DNA from: JALYQB01 sp035640155
Lineage (GTDB): Bacteria > Actinomycetota > Actinomycetes > Mycobacteriales > Pseudonocardiaceae
Direction of reading: 5' to 3'
Assembly (NCBI GenBank): GCA_035640155.1
Contig: DASQWR010000086.1
Location: 1-13,285, forward strand
DNA length: 13,285 nt
Every line of letters starts with the position of its first letter. The first letter of the stretch is position 1. A program made the position numbers and the translations under genes. Shown here piece by piece: positions 12,010 through 13,285 of this stretch. Below the pieces are notes generated by a model. That model did not search any database. It was given only the letters and a program-made list of their open reading frames with translations, and was not told where the DNA came from.

Positions 12010-12696
12010 TCAGCGGCGCCCGTTGGGCCGGAGCACGACTTCGGTGAGGTGCGCGTCGGGCGGCGCGCTGACCGCGGCCAGCACGGCCCCGGCCACCGAG
12101 TCGGGATGCAGGTAGCGCTCCGGCTGGTAGTCACCGCCCTCGGCCGCCCGCACCGCGCGCTGCATGGGGGTGTCGGTCCGGCCCGGATGCACCGAGGTCA
12201 CCCGGAGATCGGGCTCTTCGGCGCGCAACACGTCCCCGAACGCGCGCAGCGCGAACTTCGAGGCCGCATAGGCACCCCAGCCGGGGTTGGCGCGCAGCCC
12301 GGCCCCGGAGTTGATCAGCACCACGTGCCCGCGGGCGGTCCGCAGCGCCGGCAGCAGCAGCCTGGTCAGCTCGGCCACGGCGACCAGGTTGACCTCCATG
12401 TGCTGCCGCCACGACGCCGCCGGCGTCTCGGCGACCGTCCCCAGCTCGACCGTGCCCGCGCAATGCACCAGGACCGCGAGCCGGTCGATGCCGCTGGTCG
12501 CGCTCGCCAGCGCGTCGGGATCGGTGAGCTCCACCGGCCACGGGCGCGACCCGGGCAGCCTCCCTGCCGCCTGCTCCAGTGCGGTGACGTCGCGACCGCC
12601 GAGCAGCACGTCGTGCGTCGCCGCCAGCGCGGCGGCCACCGCGGCGCCGATCCCCCGCGACGCGCCGGTGACCAGCGCCCGGGCGGGAGTGCTCAC
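12010..12696 (-). CDS. Short-chain dehydrogenase/reductase (SDR) family oxidoreductase
   Basis: A 228-aa classical SDR, a soluble NAD(P)(H)-dependent oxidoreductase. The cofactor-binding motif is TGASRGIG (residues 10-17); Arg14 and the Arg35 at the end of the second strand (LLGGRD) suggest an NADP preference. HCAG (78-81) replaces the usual NNAG. Asn103, Ser130 (in INSGAG), Tyr143 and Lys147 (YAASK) give a complete catalytic tetrad. The substrate is not predictable. I chose the GTG at 12696, which puts the glycine motif at the normal distance from the N-terminus; a longer frame begins at 12744 but overlaps the preceding gene. A TAAGAT box lies 8 bases before the GTG, so a leaderless transcript is possible, while the preceding GPP34 gene is only 28 bases away and read-through is also likely. 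Confidence 0.92.
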   Translation of the reverse strand: MSTPARALVTGASRGIGAAVAAALAATHDVLLGGRDVTALEQAAGRLPGSRPWPVELTDPDALASATSGIDRLAVLVHCAGTVELGTVAETPAASWRQHMEVNLVAVAELTRLLLPALRTARGHVVLINSGAGLRANPGWGAYAASKFALRAFGDVLRAEEPDLRVTSVHPGRTDTPMQRAVRAAEGGDYQPERYLHPDSVAGAVLAAVSAPPDAHLTEVVLRPNGRR

Positions 12697-12704
12697 GGGC
12701 AGTG

Positions 12705-12710
12705 ATCTTA
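12705..12710 (-). promoter_or_regulatory. Candidate -10 box of the SDR gene
   Basis: TAAGAT on the minus strand, 8 bases before the GTG at 12696 and inside the 28-base gap after the GPP34 gene. It is a near-ideal actinobacterial -10 hexamer, but its upstream -35 would lie within the end of the GPP34 gene and is not obvious. Confidence 0.4.
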
Positions 12711-12724
12711 CGGGCCGTGACCCT

Positions 12725-13285
12725 TCAGCCACCACCACCGTCACCGCCGGCGACGACGGGGACCAGCACTGCCACCATCACCGCCGCTTGGATCTCGCGG
12801 ACGGCGTCCGACACCGCAGTGCCCGCGACGCCACCCTCGGCAATCTCCTTTGCCCGCTTCCCCGCCGCGCGGCGCTGGTCTTTCTCCACCAGGCCGCCGA
12901 CGAGGTCGAGCGGCACCAGCAGGCCGAGCAGCAACGCGTCGCGCTCCGCGGGCTCCCGATCGCCTAGCAGCACCCCGCGCAGCCGGGACCGCAGCAGCCG
13001 CTCCGGCCCCGGGTCCGCCTCGGGAAAGCGCGTACTGGGAAAGAGACCGAGGAACTTGCTGCGCTGCTCGTTGAGCACTCCGCGTTCCACCAGCGGAGCA
13101 GCGACCGTGCCGGTCAGGGGCTTGAGCTCGCCGGGCAGCCGACCCACCCACGACTTGGCGGAGCGGCGTTTGGCGCCCGCGGAGATGACCGCGTGGGCCC
13201 GGGCCAGCACGGGGTGCTTGGGCTCGGAGCCGGCGACCGCCGCCAACTCCTTGCCCTCCGGTCGCAGCGCACCGAGCCGTCCCAG
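12725..13285 (-). CDS. GPP34 (GOLPH3/VPS74-like) family phosphoprotein, C-terminal part; runs off the right edge
   Basis: The frame is open from the right edge to a TGA at 12725, giving 186 residues; the N-terminus lies outside. Typical family stretches are visible: KPLTGTVAAPLVERGVLNEQ, then KFLGLFPSTRFPEADP, then LRGVLLGDREPAERDALLLGLL and RAKEIAEGG followed by AVREIQAAVMVAVL. GPP34 proteins in eukaryotes bind phosphatidylinositol 4-phosphate at the Golgi; actinobacteria carry many paralogues, of unproven role, often suggested to act at membranes. The Gly-rich tail (VVAGGDGGGG) looks non-conserved. It lies 28 bases upstream of the SDR gene on the same strand, so the two may be co-transcribed. 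Confidence 0.88.
   Translation of the reverse strand: MGRLGALRPEGKELAAVAGSEPKHPVLARAHAVISAGAKRRSAKSWVGRLPGELKPLTGTVAAPLVERGVLNEQRSKFLGLFPSTRFPEADPGPERLLRSRLRGVLLGDREPAERDALLLGLLVPLDLVGGLVEKDQRRAAGKRAKEIAEGGVAGTAVSDAVREIQAAVMVAVLVPVVAGGDGGGG

Noticed and set aside
12697..12744. Longer start for the SDR at 12744
   Set aside because: It would put 26 residues before the glycine motif and overlap the end of the GPP34 gene; the GTG at 12696 gives the normal spacing and has a promoter-like box upstream.

Overview
The window is very GC-rich with strong G/C third-position bias, and it uses many GTG starts. Its gene content points to an actinobacterium, most likely of the Pseudonocardiales (Saccharopolyspora/Amycolatopsis-like). 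The left end carries the conserved actinobacterial block DUF6049 protein - NUDIX hydrolase - CCA tRNA nucleotidyltransferase, the same order as Rv3909-Rv3908-Rv3907c of Mycobacterium tuberculosis. The taxonomic call is an inference from family content and codon usage.

Layout, left to right. (1) Minus strand, 1-1872: a secreted DUF6049 protein (cut by the left edge) translationally coupled through a GTGA overlap to a NUDIX hydrolase with an SGR-repeat N-terminus. (2) Plus strand, 1933-6376: a 42-codon relic of a Uma2-family nuclease gene, then pcnA/cca, then an AT-rich spacer with an imperfect tandem repeat, a CaCA-type (Na+/Ca2+ exchanger family) membrane protein, type 1 isopentenyl-diphosphate isomerase (idi) with a possible leaderless upstream ORF, and a protein built of DxDxDG calcium-binding-type loops. 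(3) Minus strand, 8252-6083: a small two-helix membrane protein followed by an MFS transporter whose reading frame continues about 97 codons antisense into the DxDxDG gene. (4) Plus strand, 8394-11994: a DUF427 protein, then a 187-base spacer with a short Leu-codon leader peptide and two strong hairpins, then leuS. (5) Minus strand, 12010-13285: a GPP34 (GOLPH3-like) protein cut by the right edge, followed by a short-chain dehydrogenase.

Most genes are housekeeping (tRNA 3'-end maturation, leucyl-tRNA synthesis, isoprenoid precursors, ion transport). The most noteworthy signal is upstream of leuS. A leaderless peptide MSTACLLLSGPR has three consecutive Leu codons, its stop codon lies inside the left arm of a 13-bp perfect hairpin, and a second 9-bp hairpin follows. 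The segments can form mutually exclusive pairings, the arrangement expected of leucine-responsive ribosome-mediated attenuation of leuS. Other points of interest are a Uma2 relic that looks like an internal deletion joining the two ends of the gene, a 33-bp tandem duplication inside cca, the tandem repeat before the exchanger, and several promoters with a TANNNT box 6-8 bases before a start codon, suggesting frequent leaderless transcription. No tRNA, rRNA, CRISPR array, insertion sequence or phage gene was seen.
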